Notes: generated by a model from the letters alone, not told the origin. DNA of 64,000 nucleotides from Vreelandella neptunia (GCF_022489065.1 NZ_JAKVTW010000019.1:32283-96282); one strand, 5' to 3'. Shown: positions 36,383 to 46,974, numbered from the stretch's first letter. Numbers and translations: made by a program.

Positions 36383-37012
36383 ATGTTTTTAGTCAATCGC
36401 CGTCGATTTCTAGCTATGGCACTGAGCTTGCCAGCCGTGGCCAGCGCTGCCGTCACTGGGCCCAGTCAGGCTGCCCCCTCTGACCTTGTGGCCACAATGC
36501 TGACTCGTGCCCATTTGCCGCGCCATTCCAACGAGGTATGGGTGCTGGTTGATGATCAAGAAGCGACCCTCAGTGTATTCCGGGGTAATGACCTGTTAGA
36601 GCGTTTTGGGCCTATATCATTAGGGCGCGCAGGTGCTAAAACCCAGCGTGTCCGTGGTGATAATGTGACCCCAATGGGTGAGTTTCGTATCAACCGTTTT
36701 AATTACGAAAGCCAGTGGCGTACGTTTATGGGGATTGATTTCCCCACACCAGCCCATGCTCGCATGGCGCTTGAAAAGGGAATTTATTCCCAAACTGATT
36801 ATGAAGATTACTTCGATTACTACCGCCGTAACGGCCACCCGCCGCAAAATACGGCCCTGGGTGGGGCAATTGGGATTCATGGCCTGGGGAGCGCGGATCC
36901 TGATATCCACGGTCGCTACCACTGGACCCAAGGGTGTGTTGCCGTTACCAACGAGCAAATTGATCGCTTGGCAGAGCTAGTGGGTGTTGGCACCCGTGTA
37001 GTGATCCGTTAA
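36383..37012 (+). CDS. L,D-transpeptidase family protein (YkuD), Tat-type signal
   Basis: This 209-aa exported protein has a YkuD catalytic domain. His166 in GIHGLGS and Cys185 in TQGCVAVTN form the active-site pair, and the upstream SLGRAGAKTQRVRGDNVTPMGEF strand is family-typical. The N-terminus NRRRFLAMALSLPAVASA resembles a twin-arginine signal, unusual for this class. The enzyme could form 3-3 crosslinks, tether lipoprotein or cut such links. It lies 223 bp upstream of a Braun-type lipoprotein gene on the same strand. GAGAG precedes the ATG. Confidence 0.85.
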   Translation: MFLVNRRRFLAMALSLPAVASAAVTGPSQAAPSDLVATMLTRAHLPRHSNEVWVLVDDQEATLSVFRGNDLLERFGPISLGRAGAKTQRVRGDNVTPMGEFRINRFNYESQWRTFMGIDFPTPAHARMALEKGIYSQTDYEDYFDYYRRNGHPPQNTALGGAIGIHGLGSADPDIHGRYHWTQGCVAVTNEQIDRLAELVGVGTRVVIR

Positions 37013-37235
37013 GCTATTGCCGTTGAAGGAAGTTCGAGGTTTTTAAAAAGTGGCTATAGACAACCGCTGTGGTCTATTATAAAACAGCGTTTGACTTGCG
37101 AGCATCGCAACAAGTCACTGTAAAGAACCTGCACCGCAGGTAGACAAATTTAAGCTTGGAACTTAATCTAAGTGACTAGCCTTACCTTTGTCATACCCTT
37201 AATGTAGTACCCAAGGACGACTCAAGGAGAACACT

Positions 37236-37499
37236 ATGACTCTGAAAACTACTCTGAAGATGACTGCTGCTGCCGCTTCACTGGCAATTCTTGCAGGTTG
37301 TGCTTCTACCAGCGCGCTGGAAGAAGTTCGCATGACTGCAGAATCTGCACAAGCTGACGCTGCAGAAGCACGTAGCATGGCTTCACAAGCTATGAACACT
37401 GCAAACCAAGCCCAGCGCGATGCGCAGGCTGCTCTGCAGATGTCTGAGCAGAACCGTGAAGAAATGAACCGTATGTTCCAGCGTTCAATGCAGAAGTAA
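37236..37499 (+). CDS. lpp: Braun-type major outer-membrane lipoprotein (Lpp/OprI-like)
   Basis: This 87-aa lipoprotein has lipobox ILAGC (Cys22 acylated after cleavage) and a mature part that is one long Ala-rich heptad helix (ESAQADAAEARSMASQAMNTA), suited to a trimeric coiled coil, ending in Lys. The C-terminal Lys is the residue joined to meso-Dap in Lpp. The second position after Cys is Ala (not Asp), so Lol would send it to the outer membrane. AAGGAG lies upstream of the ATG. Codon choice is strongly biased (CTG, GCT, CGT, GAA), as expected for an abundant protein. It ends toward a bidirectional terminator. Confidence 0.92.
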   Translation: MTLKTTLKMTAAAASLAILAGCASTSALEEVRMTAESAQADAAEARSMASQAMNTANQAQRDAQAALQMSEQNREEMNRMFQRSMQK

Positions 37500-37617
37500 T
37501 TCTGCTTGGGCTGTTGAGTGAGTTCAGACTTTCTCATCAGTTGCTGGATGAAAGCTGTAGTTAGTAATACGTAGTAAGTTAATACGTAAGGCAAGCGGTT
37601 CTTGTCACTAGCTACGC

Positions 37618-37646
37618 AAAAAACCCCGCCTCGGCGGGGTTTTTTG
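37618..37646. terminator. Bidirectional intrinsic terminator
   Basis: ACCCCGCC (37623-37630) pairs with GGCGGGGT (37633-37640). An A-run precedes and a T-run follows, so it works on both strands. It serves lpp (plus) and the YbiS-like gene (minus), whose stop is 15 nt away. Confidence 0.92.
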
Positions 37647-37660
37647 TTTATGCCTTTTGC

Positions 37661-38842
37661 TTATGCGTCTTCGTTAGGCGTCGTAGAGGCGCTAAGCTCG
37701 ACCTCATTAATCAATTCCACAGGCTCGGGTTCTGCTACAGGCGCCTGAGGCCCAGAAAGGGCAATAAATTGGCCATCTGGGGCTTCTACAGCACGCTGAA
37801 TGCGTTCAGCGTCTACTTCAACGTCGTTCTCAGTCAGTGCGGTGACGCGCTCTAGGGCGTTAAGCAGTGGCTCAAAGCCTTCTACGTTCTCTTCCAACTG
37901 CGGGAAAGACTGTACAAACAGTGTGCCGTCGGCTGCAAAGCCCGCTTTGAATGGCGCATCCATCAGGTTGACCTGAGTGCCGCTGGGCAAGCGCTCATAA
38001 AGCGATTTGATATCTTCCGGGTACATGCGAATACAGCCTCGGCTTACGCGCATACCCACGCCATCAGGACGGTTGGTGCCATGAATCAGATAGCTCGGCA
38101 TTGCGAGTAGAATAGCGTGCTCGCCAAGGGGGTTATCCGGGCCTGGTGGAACTACAGAAGGTGCAGGTTCACCACGTTCAGCTGCTTCACGACGCATGGA
38201 CGATGGCGGTGCCCAGGCAGGGTCTTTCACTTTTACCGTGGTGCGGGTGATGCCCACTGGTGTAGCGAACTCTTCACGCCCTACGCTTACCGGGTAAGTT
38301 TCCACGATACCGGGCTTGTCGGCAGGGTAGTAATAAAGGCGTAGCTCAGAAAGGTTCACCACAACGCCTTCACGTGGGGCGGGCGGTAGAATGTACTGAG
38401 CTGGGATCACTACCTCGGTACCTGCGCCGGGCACCCAAAGGCTGACATCCGGATTGGCCATGCGAATTTCTTCGTAGCCAATGTTGTGGCGCCTAGCGAT
38501 GTCGATCAGCGTCTGCTTGGGGTCTTCGACAACAACGGTGTAACGCTCCCCAATAACATCGCCTTGTTCGGGTAGGCGGAAATGACCACGTGGCAGCTCA
38601 TCTTGGTCAGCTACCTGAGCGGCGCTATCAACGGCGTCGATGCTGACTTCCTGTGCTTGTTGCTGCTGCTCTTGATCCTGCTCCAGCTCCTGCCCCTGTA
38701 ACTGTTCTTGAGCTTGCTCTTGAGGTTGGCTGTCGGCCTGCTCGGCAGCTGTTTGCGCAAAAGCGGGAGTTGCTAAACTTGCGGCTAAGAGCACTGCCAA
38801 GCTAGTGGGGCCCCAGAGGGTAAAGGTGTCGCGAATGTTCAT
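37661..38842 (-). CDS. L,D-transpeptidase of ErfK/YbiS type with LysM domain
   Basis: This 393-aa exported enzyme has a signal peptide ending AFAQT, a Gln/Glu-rich linker (residues ~38-66, many QEQ repeats), a LysM-like peptidoglycan-binding segment (YTVVVEDPKQTLIDIARRHN), and a YkuD domain with LIHGTNRPDGVGMRVSRGCI, catalytic Cys270. This longer HGTN..SRGC form is typical of the E. coli enzymes that attach Braun's lipoprotein to Dap. It faces the lpp-like gene convergently across a shared terminator, which supports that role. The C-terminal ~80 residues are acidic and not recognised. Confidence 0.9.
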   Translation of the reverse strand: MNIRDTFTLWGPTSLAVLLAASLATPAFAQTAAEQADSQPQEQAQEQLQGQELEQDQEQQQQAQEVSIDAVDSAAQVADQDELPRGHFRLPEQGDVIGERYTVVVEDPKQTLIDIARRHNIGYEEIRMANPDVSLWVPGAGTEVVIPAQYILPPAPREGVVVNLSELRLYYYPADKPGIVETYPVSVGREEFATPVGITRTTVKVKDPAWAPPSSMRREAAERGEPAPSVVPPGPDNPLGEHAILLAMPSYLIHGTNRPDGVGMRVSRGCIRMYPEDIKSLYERLPSGTQVNLMDAPFKAGFAADGTLFVQSFPQLEENVEGFEPLLNALERVTALTENDVEVDAERIQRAVEAPDGQFIALSGPQAPVAEPEPVELINEVELSASTTPNEDA

Positions 38843-38953
38843 GATCGTTCCTAATATGTTAATTCACTGCTGATGCGCGGTGTTGGGCCACTGATGATGA
38901 CTCACGCTTGTGGGTCAACTATGGCATGGCTACTGGCAAGTTTGCCCCAAGCT

Positions 38954-41900
38954 TCACGCCGCCGCTACTTTTTGATTAAGCGTGCTGAGTAGGTTTTCAA
39001 GTTGCTGGAAGCGCTTGTCGACACTTTCCATAGGTAATTCAAATCGTAAGGTGTCAGAGCCGTCTAATCGATAGTGCTTGGGAGAAGTCTGAATGAGCGT
39101 TACCAGTGTTAAAGGATCCACTTGAGTAGAGCCATCGAACAGGATGCGCCCGCGGCTTTCGCCTGCTTCGATCTTACTGATGCCAAGCTGCTCTGCGCGA
39201 TGGCGAAGCTTAGTTTGGCGAATAAGGTTCTTTAACGGCGCAGGCAGCAGGCCAAAACGGTCGATTAACTCAACCTGCAGCTCTCTGAGTTCGTTATCGC
39301 CCTGGGTATTGGCAATCCGCTTATACATCACTAAGCGCTGTTGCACATCGTGAATGTAATCATTGGGAATCAATGCGGGCAGATTAAGGCTAATTTCCAC
39401 ACCAGTATTGAAGGGCGCATCAATATTGGGTGTTTTGCCTGAACGAATAGCCTTCACTGCGCGATCAAGCATCTCCATATAGAGCGTATAGCCGATGGTT
39501 TCCATCTGCCCGCTCTGTTCGTCACCCAGTAGCTCGCCCGCTCCGCGGATCTCCATGTCGTGGCTGGCCAGGGTGAAACCAGCGCCCAAATCATCAGAAG
39601 CGCTAATGGCTTCCAGGCGCTTGATAGCATCGCGGGTCATCGCTTTAGGCGGCGGTGTTAATAGGTAGGCATACGCCTGATGGTGACTACGGCCAACGCG
39701 GCCCCGCAACTGGTGAAGCTGTGCCAAGCCAAACTTATCGGCGCGTTCAATAATGATGGTGTTGGCACTAGGTACATCAATGCCGGTCTCAATAATGGTC
39801 GAGCATACTAATACATTAAAGCGGCGGTGATAGAAATCCGACATGATGCGCTCAAGACTGCGCTCAGGCAATTGACCGTGGGCCACCGCCACACGCGCTT
39901 CAGGAATCAGCTCACGGATTTTTTCGGCGCTGTTCTCAATGGTTTTGACTTCGTTATGCAGCACATAAACCTGGCCGCCGCGCAATATCTCGCGCAGCAG
40001 GGCCTCTTTAATAATGCTGGTATCGTGCTGCTGAACGAAGGTTTTAACCGACAAACGCCGAGCGGGTGGAGTGGCGATAATCGATAGGTCGCGGATACCG
40101 CTCATGGCCATATTCAGCGTGCGCGGAATAGGCGTCGCGGTTAGCGTTAAAATATCGACTTCTGCACGCAGTGTTTTGAGCTTCTCTTTTTGCGCTACCC
40201 CAAAACGGTGCTCCTCATCAATGATGAGGAGGCCCATTTTGGGCAGCTCAACGCTTTTGGCGAGCAGCTTGTGCGTGCCAATCACGATATCCGTTTGGCC
40301 GCTTTTAATGCTCTCTAGCGTTTGGGTAAACTCTTTGCCGCTGGTGAAGCGAGAGATCAAGCCAATATTGACGGCCGTGTCGGCAAAACGGTCGCGGAAA
40401 TTCTCGAAGTGCTGGCGCGCCAGCAGTGTGGTCGGCACCAGAACCACTACTTGGCGGCCGGACTGCACGGCCAGAAACGCCGCCCGCATGGCCACTTCGG
40501 TTTTGCCGAAGCCTACGTCCCCGCATACCACGCGATCCATCGGCTGTGGAGATGTCATGTCGCTGATGACTGCCTCAATCGCCGCGTGCTGGTCGGCGGT
40601 CTCCTCAAAGGGGAAGTTGCTGGCAAAACGAACGTACTCCTCGCCCGGTGCTTCGTAGACGACGCCCTGCTGCGCCTCCCTGCGCGCGTAAACGTCTAAA
40701 AGCTCAGCAGCCGTATCGCGAATCTTCTCGGCGGCCTTGCGGCGGGCTTTTTCCCACTGATCGGAACCCAGCTTATGTAGTGGTGCCAGTTCATCACCGG
40801 CACCACTGTAGCGGGAGATCATGTGCAGGCTGTCGACCGGTACGTAAAGCTTGGCCCCATCGGCGTAAGAGAGCGCTAAAAACTCGTTTGCTTGACCGCC
40901 AGCTTCTAACGTTTCCAGCCCTAAATAGCGCCCAACGCCATGGGCCTGGTGAACCACGGGCGCGCCTTCGCGCAGTTCTGACAGATGGCGTACCGCAAGC
41001 TCATTGTCATCGGTGGCTTTTTCGCGCCGCCGGCTCTGGCGTACTACATCGCCAAATAGCTCGGTTTCGCTGATTACCGCAATGCTTGGGTTATTCAGCC
41101 ACAGGCCGCTGTCCACCAAGCCTTCAGTGATGGCATAGGTATGATCGCTGGACTGAAAGTCATGAAAGCTATCGGTGTGTGGGAGCGAAAGCTGAAGTGG
41201 TGCCAAAATCTCTTCCAGCGCCTCACGGCGACCCCGTGATTCCGCTACAAACAGCACTCGGGTTTTGGCATGCGACTTCAAAAACGCCGTAAGCTCGCCC
41301 AGCGGCTGCTTGGCTCGAGCATTGATAGAGAGCGTCGGCAATGGCGCTGCTTCAGGCAGATGCGCGTGGCGCTGCTCGCTATCCTCAGTAAGCTCTATGC
41401 GCGGGCGTGCTTTTATCGCCGAAAAAACATCGCTGACCGGGAAAAATGCCCGGTGTGGCGGCAGCAGTGGCCGGGTCGGGTCAACGCCCAAATTAACATA
41501 GCGGGCATCGATAGACTGCCAGTGCTGTTCAGCGGCATCAAAAACTCCCGGCAGAAGTGCTACCCGGGTATCGTTGGTTAAATGGTCAAACAGTGAGGCG
41601 GTTTGCTCAAAAAACAGTGGCAGATAGTGCTCAAGCCCCGGTGAAGGAATGCCTTTTAGTGCATCGTTGTAAAGAGGGCACTGGCGTGGATCGACATCAA
41701 AAAGGGTTTCAAACTGCTCGCGAAAGCAGGCGATGGCGCTACGGCTCAGTGAGTATTCGTGGGCGGGTAGCAGCTCCAAGGTGTCTAGTTTGTCGGTCGA
41801 GCGCTGGCTGCCGGGATCGAAGTGGCGCAGGGAGTCGATTTCATCGTCAAACAGATCAATGCGGATCGGCTCATCCATACCCATCGCAAATAGATCGATC

Positions 41901-42403
41901 AACGCGCCGCGCATGGCATATTCGCCAGGCTCATACACCGTTTCAACGGCGCGATAGCCCGCCCGCGAAAGTGACTCCCGGAACGCTTCGCGATTTAACC
42001 GCTCGCCGGTTTTGAGCGTCATCACCCGCCCGGCAATATATTCGACCGGGGGAAGGCGTTGCATCAGTGTATTGATTGGAACCAATACGATGCCGCGTAC
42101 GCCATCTTGAAGCTGACGCAGCGTCCGCAGTCTTGCCGAGACAATATCCTGGTGGGGTGAAAAGCTATCATAGGGTAGCGTTTCCCAATCGGGGAAAGGC
42201 ATTACGGGTACATCGCTATAAAAGTAGAGGTCTTGTTCCAGACGTTGCGCGCTAGCCGTATTGGGGGTGATCACCAATAGCGGGGCGTGCTTGGCAACCC
42301 GTGAAAGAGCCAGAGCAGTCGCGCTGCCCGGCGGCGATGTCCAGTAGAGCGTATCGCGAGTCCCTTCGGGCTGGGGCGGTTCGAGCAGAGAGAAAGTCGG
42401 CAT
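38954..42403 (-). CDS. mfd: Transcription-repair coupling factor Mfd
   Basis: Mfd removes RNA polymerase stalled at DNA damage and recruits UvrA. Its parts appear in order: a UvrB-like N-terminal module, an RNA-polymerase-interacting CarD-like domain (LREGAPVVHQAHGVGRYLGL), a RecG-like translocase with Walker A GDVGFGKTE near residue 630 and DEEHRFGV, the TRG segment ('LRGRVGRS') and the C-terminal autoinhibitory D7 domain. From ATG 42403 (MPTFSLLEPP) it is 1149 aa, against 1148 in E. coli, which is why I prefer it to the GTG at 42454. It is divergent from gap. Confidence 0.95.
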   Translation of the reverse strand: MPTFSLLEPPQPEGTRDTLYWTSPPGSATALALSRVAKHAPLLVITPNTASAQRLEQDLYFYSDVPVMPFPDWETLPYDSFSPHQDIVSARLRTLRQLQDGVRGIVLVPINTLMQRLPPVEYIAGRVMTLKTGERLNREAFRESLSRAGYRAVETVYEPGEYAMRGALIDLFAMGMDEPIRIDLFDDEIDSLRHFDPGSQRSTDKLDTLELLPAHEYSLSRSAIACFREQFETLFDVDPRQCPLYNDALKGIPSPGLEHYLPLFFEQTASLFDHLTNDTRVALLPGVFDAAEQHWQSIDARYVNLGVDPTRPLLPPHRAFFPVSDVFSAIKARPRIELTEDSEQRHAHLPEAAPLPTLSINARAKQPLGELTAFLKSHAKTRVLFVAESRGRREALEEILAPLQLSLPHTDSFHDFQSSDHTYAITEGLVDSGLWLNNPSIAVISETELFGDVVRQSRRREKATDDNELAVRHLSELREGAPVVHQAHGVGRYLGLETLEAGGQANEFLALSYADGAKLYVPVDSLHMISRYSGAGDELAPLHKLGSDQWEKARRKAAEKIRDTAAELLDVYARREAQQGVVYEAPGEEYVRFASNFPFEETADQHAAIEAVISDMTSPQPMDRVVCGDVGFGKTEVAMRAAFLAVQSGRQVVVLVPTTLLARQHFENFRDRFADTAVNIGLISRFTSGKEFTQTLESIKSGQTDIVIGTHKLLAKSVELPKMGLLIIDEEHRFGVAQKEKLKTLRAEVDILTLTATPIPRTLNMAMSGIRDLSIIATPPARRLSVKTFVQQHDTSIIKEALLREILRGGQVYVLHNEVKTIENSAEKIRELIPEARVAVAHGQLPERSLERIMSDFYHRRFNVLVCSTIIETGIDVPSANTIIIERADKFGLAQLHQLRGRVGRSHHQAYAYLLTPPPKAMTRDAIKRLEAISASDDLGAGFTLASHDMEIRGAGELLGDEQSGQMETIGYTLYMEMLDRAVKAIRSGKTPNIDAPFNTGVEISLNLPALIPNDYIHDVQQRLVMYKRIANTQGDNELRELQVELIDRFGLLPAPLKNLIRQTKLRHRAEQLGISKIEAGESRGRILFDGSTQVDPLTLVTLIQTSPKHYRLDGSDTLRFELPMESVDKRFQQLENLLSTLNQKVAAA

Positions 42404-42637
42404 AATCAAGATATCGTTTTGCGCTGAAACGGAAAACAGATCATACACGATCACCCGTTTCAGTTAGAGTGCCGTGGCTTTAGTTAGCGGGTTAATCTGT
42501 AATGAGAGTGGTTTTGTAGTGAGATCGGCATTTCTGTAATACCCCTACATGTTGTGCGACTATCCTTTCATTGCGATGACTGAGCTCGCCCCGGATAATG
42601 CCTCTCGAATATTGTCCATTACCTAATGAGGCCGCAC

Positions 42638-44092
42638 GTGAGTCAGCAAGCGCTCGAAAACGTTTTTCAAGAATGGCAAGGCAACGAAGCCTTGGCGGAG
42701 CAGATGATCCCGTTAGTAGGGCAGCTCTATCGTCAGAATAATGTCGTTGCCACCATGTTCGGACGTTCGCTTATTAAACGGTCGGTCATTCGTATTCTTA
42801 AAGACCACCGTTTCGTGCGGAAAATTGAGGGTACTGAGCTCTCCGTCGAAGACACCTATCCGATTGTTAAAACCATGGTTGAGTTAAACCTCGGCCCTGC
42901 GCACGTCGATGTAGGTAAGTTGGCAGTGATGTTCAAACGCCAGGGCGGGGGAGATGTAGAAGCCTTCCTGCGTAAAGAGCTGCATGAAATTATTGATGGC
43001 TTCCAGCCAGGTGCCAGTACCGGCGAGCCACAAGACGTTGTGCTCTATGGTTTCGGTCGTATTGGCCGTTTGCTTGCACGAGTGATGGTGGAGAAAGCTG
43101 GTGGCGGTAACTTGCTACGGTTGCGCGCCATAGTGGTTCGTGGCCGTGGTGATGTGGCAAAAGATCTTGAGAAGCGCGCCAGCCTGCTGCGTCGTGACTC
43201 CGTGCATGGGCCTTTTGATGGCACCATCATGGTGGATGCGCAGGCGCGCACGCTAACCGTGAATGGCAATGTCATTCAGGTTATCTATGCCGATTCGCCG
43301 AGTGAGATTGATTACACCGCCTACGACATCAATAATGCCGTAATCGTTGATAATACGGGTATTTGGCGTGATGAGGAGGGCTTGGGCCAGCACTTGAAGT
43401 GCAAAGGCGCCGCTAAAGCGCTGCTGACCGCGCCAGGTAAGGGCGATATCAAAAATATCGTGTATGGCATTAATCACGAATCTATCGGCGATAACGACCT
43501 AATTGTTTCAGCTGCATCATGTACCACTAATGCTATCGTGCCGGTATTGAAGGTGTTAAACGATGAGTATGGTGTGGTCAATGGTCACGTAGAGACCGTG
43601 CATGCCTACACTAACGACCAGAACCTGATCGATAACTACCATAAAGGCGATCGTCGTGGCCGCAGTGCGGCACTGAACATGGTGTTGACCGAAACCGGCG
43701 CAGCCAAGGCCGCCTCGAAAGCGCTGCCCGAGCTAGAGGGTAAGCTGACGGGTAATGCTATTCGTGTGCCGATCCCTAATGTTTCTATGGCCATTCTCAA
43801 TCTGACTCTGGATAAAACGACGGACGCTGTCGCGCTAAACGACTATATACGCCGTATGTCAATTGAGTCCGCTTACCAGAAACAGATCGACTTTGTTGAT
43901 TCCGCTGAAGTGGTGTCGTCGGACTTTGTGGGCAACCGCCATGCCGGCATTGTCGATGCTAAAGCGACCATCGCCAATGGTCATCAAGCGGTCATTTATG
44001 TGTGGTACGACAACGAATTTGGCTATAGCTGCCAAGTTGTACGTATTTTGCAGCAAATGTCTAATGTACGATTTTTGAAACTACCGCGCTAA
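42638..44092 (+). CDS. gap: Glyceraldehyde-3-phosphate dehydrogenase, long N-terminal form
   Basis: This enzyme interconverts glyceraldehyde-3-phosphate and 1,3-bisphosphoglycerate. It belongs to the long class found beside mfd in Pseudomonas, with about 130 extra N-terminal residues of helical character before the Rossmann motif VLYGFGRIGRLLARV. Catalytic Cys295 is in AASCTTNAIVP. I prefer GTG 42638 (MSQQALENVF), which has GAGG at 6-nt spacing; the in-frame ATG at 42626 overlaps that box. Length is 484 aa. The cofactor preference (NAD or NADP) cannot be told here. It is monocistronic, ending at a strong terminator. Confidence 0.93.
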   Translation: MSQQALENVFQEWQGNEALAEQMIPLVGQLYRQNNVVATMFGRSLIKRSVIRILKDHRFVRKIEGTELSVEDTYPIVKTMVELNLGPAHVDVGKLAVMFKRQGGGDVEAFLRKELHEIIDGFQPGASTGEPQDVVLYGFGRIGRLLARVMVEKAGGGNLLRLRAIVVRGRGDVAKDLEKRASLLRRDSVHGPFDGTIMVDAQARTLTVNGNVIQVIYADSPSEIDYTAYDINNAVIVDNTGIWRDEEGLGQHLKCKGAAKALLTAPGKGDIKNIVYGINHESIGDNDLIVSAASCTTNAIVPVLKVLNDEYGVVNGHVETVHAYTNDQNLIDNYHKGDRRGRSAALNMVLTETGAAKAASKALPELEGKLTGNAIRVPIPNVSMAILNLTLDKTTDAVALNDYIRRMSIESAYQKQIDFVDSAEVVSSDFVGNRHAGIVDAKATIANGHQAVIYVWYDNEFGYSCQVVRILQQMSNVRFLKLPR

Positions 44093-44145
44093 CGCAGCGC
44101 TAGAGTAGCCGTATAGTGGGGCTCTAAGCCTAAGTAACGAGACAG

Positions 44146-44171
44146 CGCCACCTTCGGGTGGCGTTTTTTTT
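44146..44171 (+). terminator. Strong intrinsic terminator after gap
   Basis: CGCCACC (44146-44152) and GGTGGCG (44157-44163) flank a TTCG tetraloop and are followed by eight T. Confidence 0.93.
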
Positions 44172-44227
44172 GTCTAATTCAAGTGATTTATTAATGTATA
44201 TAGCACTTTTGGCGCCCCTCAGGGATG

Positions 44228-44256
44228 TGGTCATTGGACGCGCTTATCTTTATAAT
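44228..44256 (+). promoter_or_regulatory. Candidate promoter of the nqr operon
   Basis: A perfect -10 box TATAAT (44251-44256) lies 17 bp after TGGTCA (44228-44233), giving a predicted start near 44263 and a leader of about 135 nt before nqrA. Confidence 0.55.
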
Positions 44257-44398
44257 ACGATGGATTTTTCGGGGTGGTTCAAGTGCTGCTTGGGCCGGAC
44301 TGGTAACAATCTGAGCAGAAACTAACAATTCGCTGAGCAGAAGATAAGCATTCGAACCCCATACCTTCGTATATCCGATCCAACAACTGGGCGAGACT

Positions 44399-45748
44399 AT
44401 GATCGAAGTCAAAAAAGGCCTGGATCTCCCCATCACGGGAGCGCCCGAGCAGCGTATTGAAGATGCGCGGCCTGTGCGCCACGTGGCAATCCTGGGTACT
44501 GACTACGTTGGCATGAAGCCAACCATGGAAGTTCAGGAAGGGGATAAGGTCAAACTAGGCCAATTGCTCTTTACCGATAAGAAAATTGATGGTGTGCGCT
44601 ATACAGCGCCCGCTGCCGGTGAAGTGCTTGCAATTAACCGTGGCGAAAAACGTCGTTTACTGTCTGTCGTAATCAAAGTCGACGAAACTGAGGAAGCGGT
44701 TGAATTCGCTGCTCATGATCGTAGTGCCATTGCACAGCTTGAGCGTCAGGTCGTTGTCGACCAACTGGTAGAATCGGGACTTTGGACAGCGTTACGCACG
44801 CGTCCTTTCTCGCGTACACCGGCTATTGATAGCAGCCCGGCTGATATTTTTGTCACCGCCGTGGATACCCATCCGCTATGTCCTGATCCTGCACTGATCA
44901 TCAATGAGCAGTCGCAGGCATTTGAAGATGGCCTCAAGGTGTTAGCGCGCCTGACCGAGGGCAACGTCTTCTTGTGTACGGGTGAAAATGCTTCAATTCC
45001 GGGTGGCGATGTAGAGGGTGTTAAAACCGAAAGCTTCGCAGGTCCTCACCCAGCCGGTCTAGTCGGTACTCATATCCATTATCTCTCCCCAGTCGCACTG
45101 CATAAAAAAGTGTGGCACATCGGTTATCAGGACGTTATCGCGTTCGGTAAACTGTTTGTGGAAGGTAAGCTGGATCTTAGCCGAGTGGTCGCCATTGGTG
45201 GGCCGCGCGCTGAGAACCCGCGTTTGATACGTACCCGAGTCGGCGCTAGTACCGATGAACTCCTGGCTCAAGAAGTCATCAAACCTGACGACACTCGCGT
45301 TATCTCTGGCTCAGTGTTCTCTGGTTTTGCCGCTGAAGGTAAGTTGACTTATCTAGGCCGATTCAGCAATCAATTGAGTTTGCTGGAAGAAGGCAACAAG
45401 CGCACATTTATGGGTTGGCTGTCTCCTGGTGCTAATCGCCACTCGGTCATGGGTATTTATATCTCCAAGATTAAAGGTCTGACCAACTACGCGCCGACGA
45501 CCTCTACCAATGGCTCCGAGCGTGCTATGGTGCCGGTAGGTGTTTACGAGACGGTAATGCCGCTGGATATCATGCCAACTCAGCTACTGCGTTCGTTGAT
45601 CGTGGGCGACATTGAGGTTGCCATGCAGCTTGGGTGTTTGGAGCTGGACGAAGAGGATCTGGCGCTGTGCACGTATGTTTGCCCCGGCAAATACGAATAT
45701 GGCCCCATCCTGCGTGACAATCTCACCATGATCGAGAAAGAGGCCTGA
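44399..45748 (+). CDS. nqrA: Na+-translocating NADH:quinone reductase subunit A
   Basis: NqrA is the cytoplasmic, membrane-attached subunit of the sodium pump that passes electrons from NADH to ubiquinone; it contributes to the quinone side. It has the biotinyl-like N-terminal fold ([14 protein letters not shown]), [17 protein letters not shown] and [11 protein letters not shown]. Length is 449 aa. It is the first gene of nqrABCDEF, with ends closely spaced or overlapping from A to E. Its stop overlaps the nqrB start (TGATG). The pump lets a halophile drive transport and pH balance with Na+. Confidence 0.96.
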   Translation: MIEVKKGLDLPITGAPEQRIEDARPVRHVAILGTDYVGMKPTMEVQEGDKVKLGQLLFTDKKIDGVRYTAPAAGEVLAINRGEKRRLLSVVIKVDETEEAVEFAAHDRSAIAQLERQVVVDQLVESGLWTALRTRPFSRTPAIDSSPADIFVTAVDTHPLCPDPALIINEQSQAFEDGLKVLARLTEGNVFLCTGENASIPGGDVEGVKTESFAGPHPAGLVGTHIHYLSPVALHKKVWHIGYQDVIAFGKLFVEGKLDLSRVVAIGGPRAENPRLIRTRVGASTDELLAQEVIKPDDTRVISGSVFSGFAAEGKLTYLGRFSNQLSLLEEGNKRTFMGWLSPGANRHSVMGIYISKIKGLTNYAPTTSTNGSERAMVPVGVYETVMPLDIMPTQLLRSLIVGDIEVAMQLGCLELDEEDLALCTYVCPGKYEYGPILRDNLTMIEKEA

Positions 45749-46974
45749 TGATGGGTATTCAACAGACACTCCAAAATATCGAGCCGCACTTCCACAAAGG
45801 CGGAAAGTACGAAAAGTTCTATCCGTTATTTGAAGCGGTCGATACTATTTTCTACTCGCCACCGAGCGTGGCTAAAACCACTGCCCACGTGCGCGACGGC
45901 ATCGATCTTAAACGCATTATGATCACCGTGTGGATGTGTACCTTCCCGGCAATGCTGTTCGGCATGTGGAACGCGGGTTGGCAGGCTAACACGGCTATTG
46001 ATGCGGGCTACGCCTCTATGGGTGGCTGGCGTGAAGCGATTATGATGACCTTGGCGTCAGGTCACGACGCCAGCAGCCTGTGGGCCAACTTTGTCCTCGG
46101 TGCTACCTACTTCTTGCCTATCTACTTGGTCACCTTCGCTGTCGGTGGCTTCTGGGAAGTGCTTTTTGCGATCAAGCGCGGTCACGAAGTGAACGAAGGT
46201 TTCTTCGTTACCTCCGTACTGTTTGCATTGATTCTGCCAGCCACTATCCCGCTTTGGCAGGTCGCGCTAGGCATTACCTTTGGCGTTGTGATCGGTAAAG
46301 AGATCTTCGGTGGCACGGGTAAGAACTTCTTGAACCCGGCGCTGACTGGCCGTGCATTCCTTTACTTCGCTTACCCGGCGCAAATCTCTGGTGATGCTGT
46401 ATGGGTTGCCGCCGACGGCTACACTGGCGCAACAGCACTTTCTTTAGCGTTTCAGGATGGTATGTCTGCGCTGACGGATGCCTTTAGCTGGTGGGACGCC
46501 TTCCTTGGCTTTATCCCCGGTTCTGTAGGTGAAGTTTCGACGCTGGCAATCTTCATTGGTGCAGCTGTGCTGCTTTGGACTCGGATTGCGTCGTGGCGAA
46601 TCATGTTAGGCGTGTTCCTGGGCATGGTCGTTACCAGCACGCTGTTTAACCTCATTGGCTCAGACACCAACGAAATGTTTGCCATGCCGTGGTACTGGCA
46701 TCTGGTAATCGGCGGTTTTGCTTTTGGTATGGTGTTCATGGCCACTGACCCTGTGTCAGCTTCCATGACCAACCAGGGCCGTCTGCTGTTTGGTGCGCTA
46801 ATTGGTGTTATGACCGTTTTGATTCGCGTTGTGAACCCGGCTTTCCCGGAAGGCATCATGCTAGCGATTCTGTTCGCTAACTTGTTTGCACCGCTGATTG
46901 ACCATTTCTTCGTCCAGGCCAACATCAAGCGTCGCGTTAAGCGTACCGGCGTACCGGCCGAGGAGACTGCCTAA
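45748..46974 (+). CDS. nqrB: Na+-NQR subunit B (covalent FMN and riboflavin)
   Basis: NqrB is the largest membrane subunit and part of the Na+ channel. It has about ten hydrophobic helices, [17 protein letters not shown], and the flavinylation motif DGYTGATAL, whose Thr (about residue 229) receives FMN from ApbE. Two start codons are adjacent (45748 and 45751); AGAGG is better spaced for the second, and the protein would then begin [14 protein letters not shown] as in Vibrio. Its TAA overlaps the nqrC ATG by one base. Confidence 0.96.
   Translation: MMGIQQTLQNIEPHFHKGGKYEKFYPLFEAVDTIFYSPPSVAKTTAHVRDGIDLKRIMITVWMCTFPAMLFGMWNAGWQANTAIDAGYASMGGWREAIMMTLASGHDASSLWANFVLGATYFLPIYLVTFAVGGFWEVLFAIKRGHEVNEGFFVTSVLFALILPATIPLWQVALGITFGVVIGKEIFGGTGKNFLNPALTGRAFLYFAYPAQISGDAVWVAADGYTGATALSLAFQDGMSALTDAFSWWDAFLGFIPGSVGEVSTLAIFIGAAVLLWTRIASWRIMLGVFLGMVVTSTLFNLIGSDTNEMFAMPWYWHLVIGGFAFGMVFMATDPVSASMTNQGRLLFGALIGVMTVLIRVVNPAFPEGIMLAILFANLFAPLIDHFFVQANIKRRVKRTGVPAEETA

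Noticed and set aside
42404..42454. 17-residue N-terminal extension of Mfd from GTG 42454
   Set aside because: The shorter form from ATG 42403 matches the family length almost exactly.
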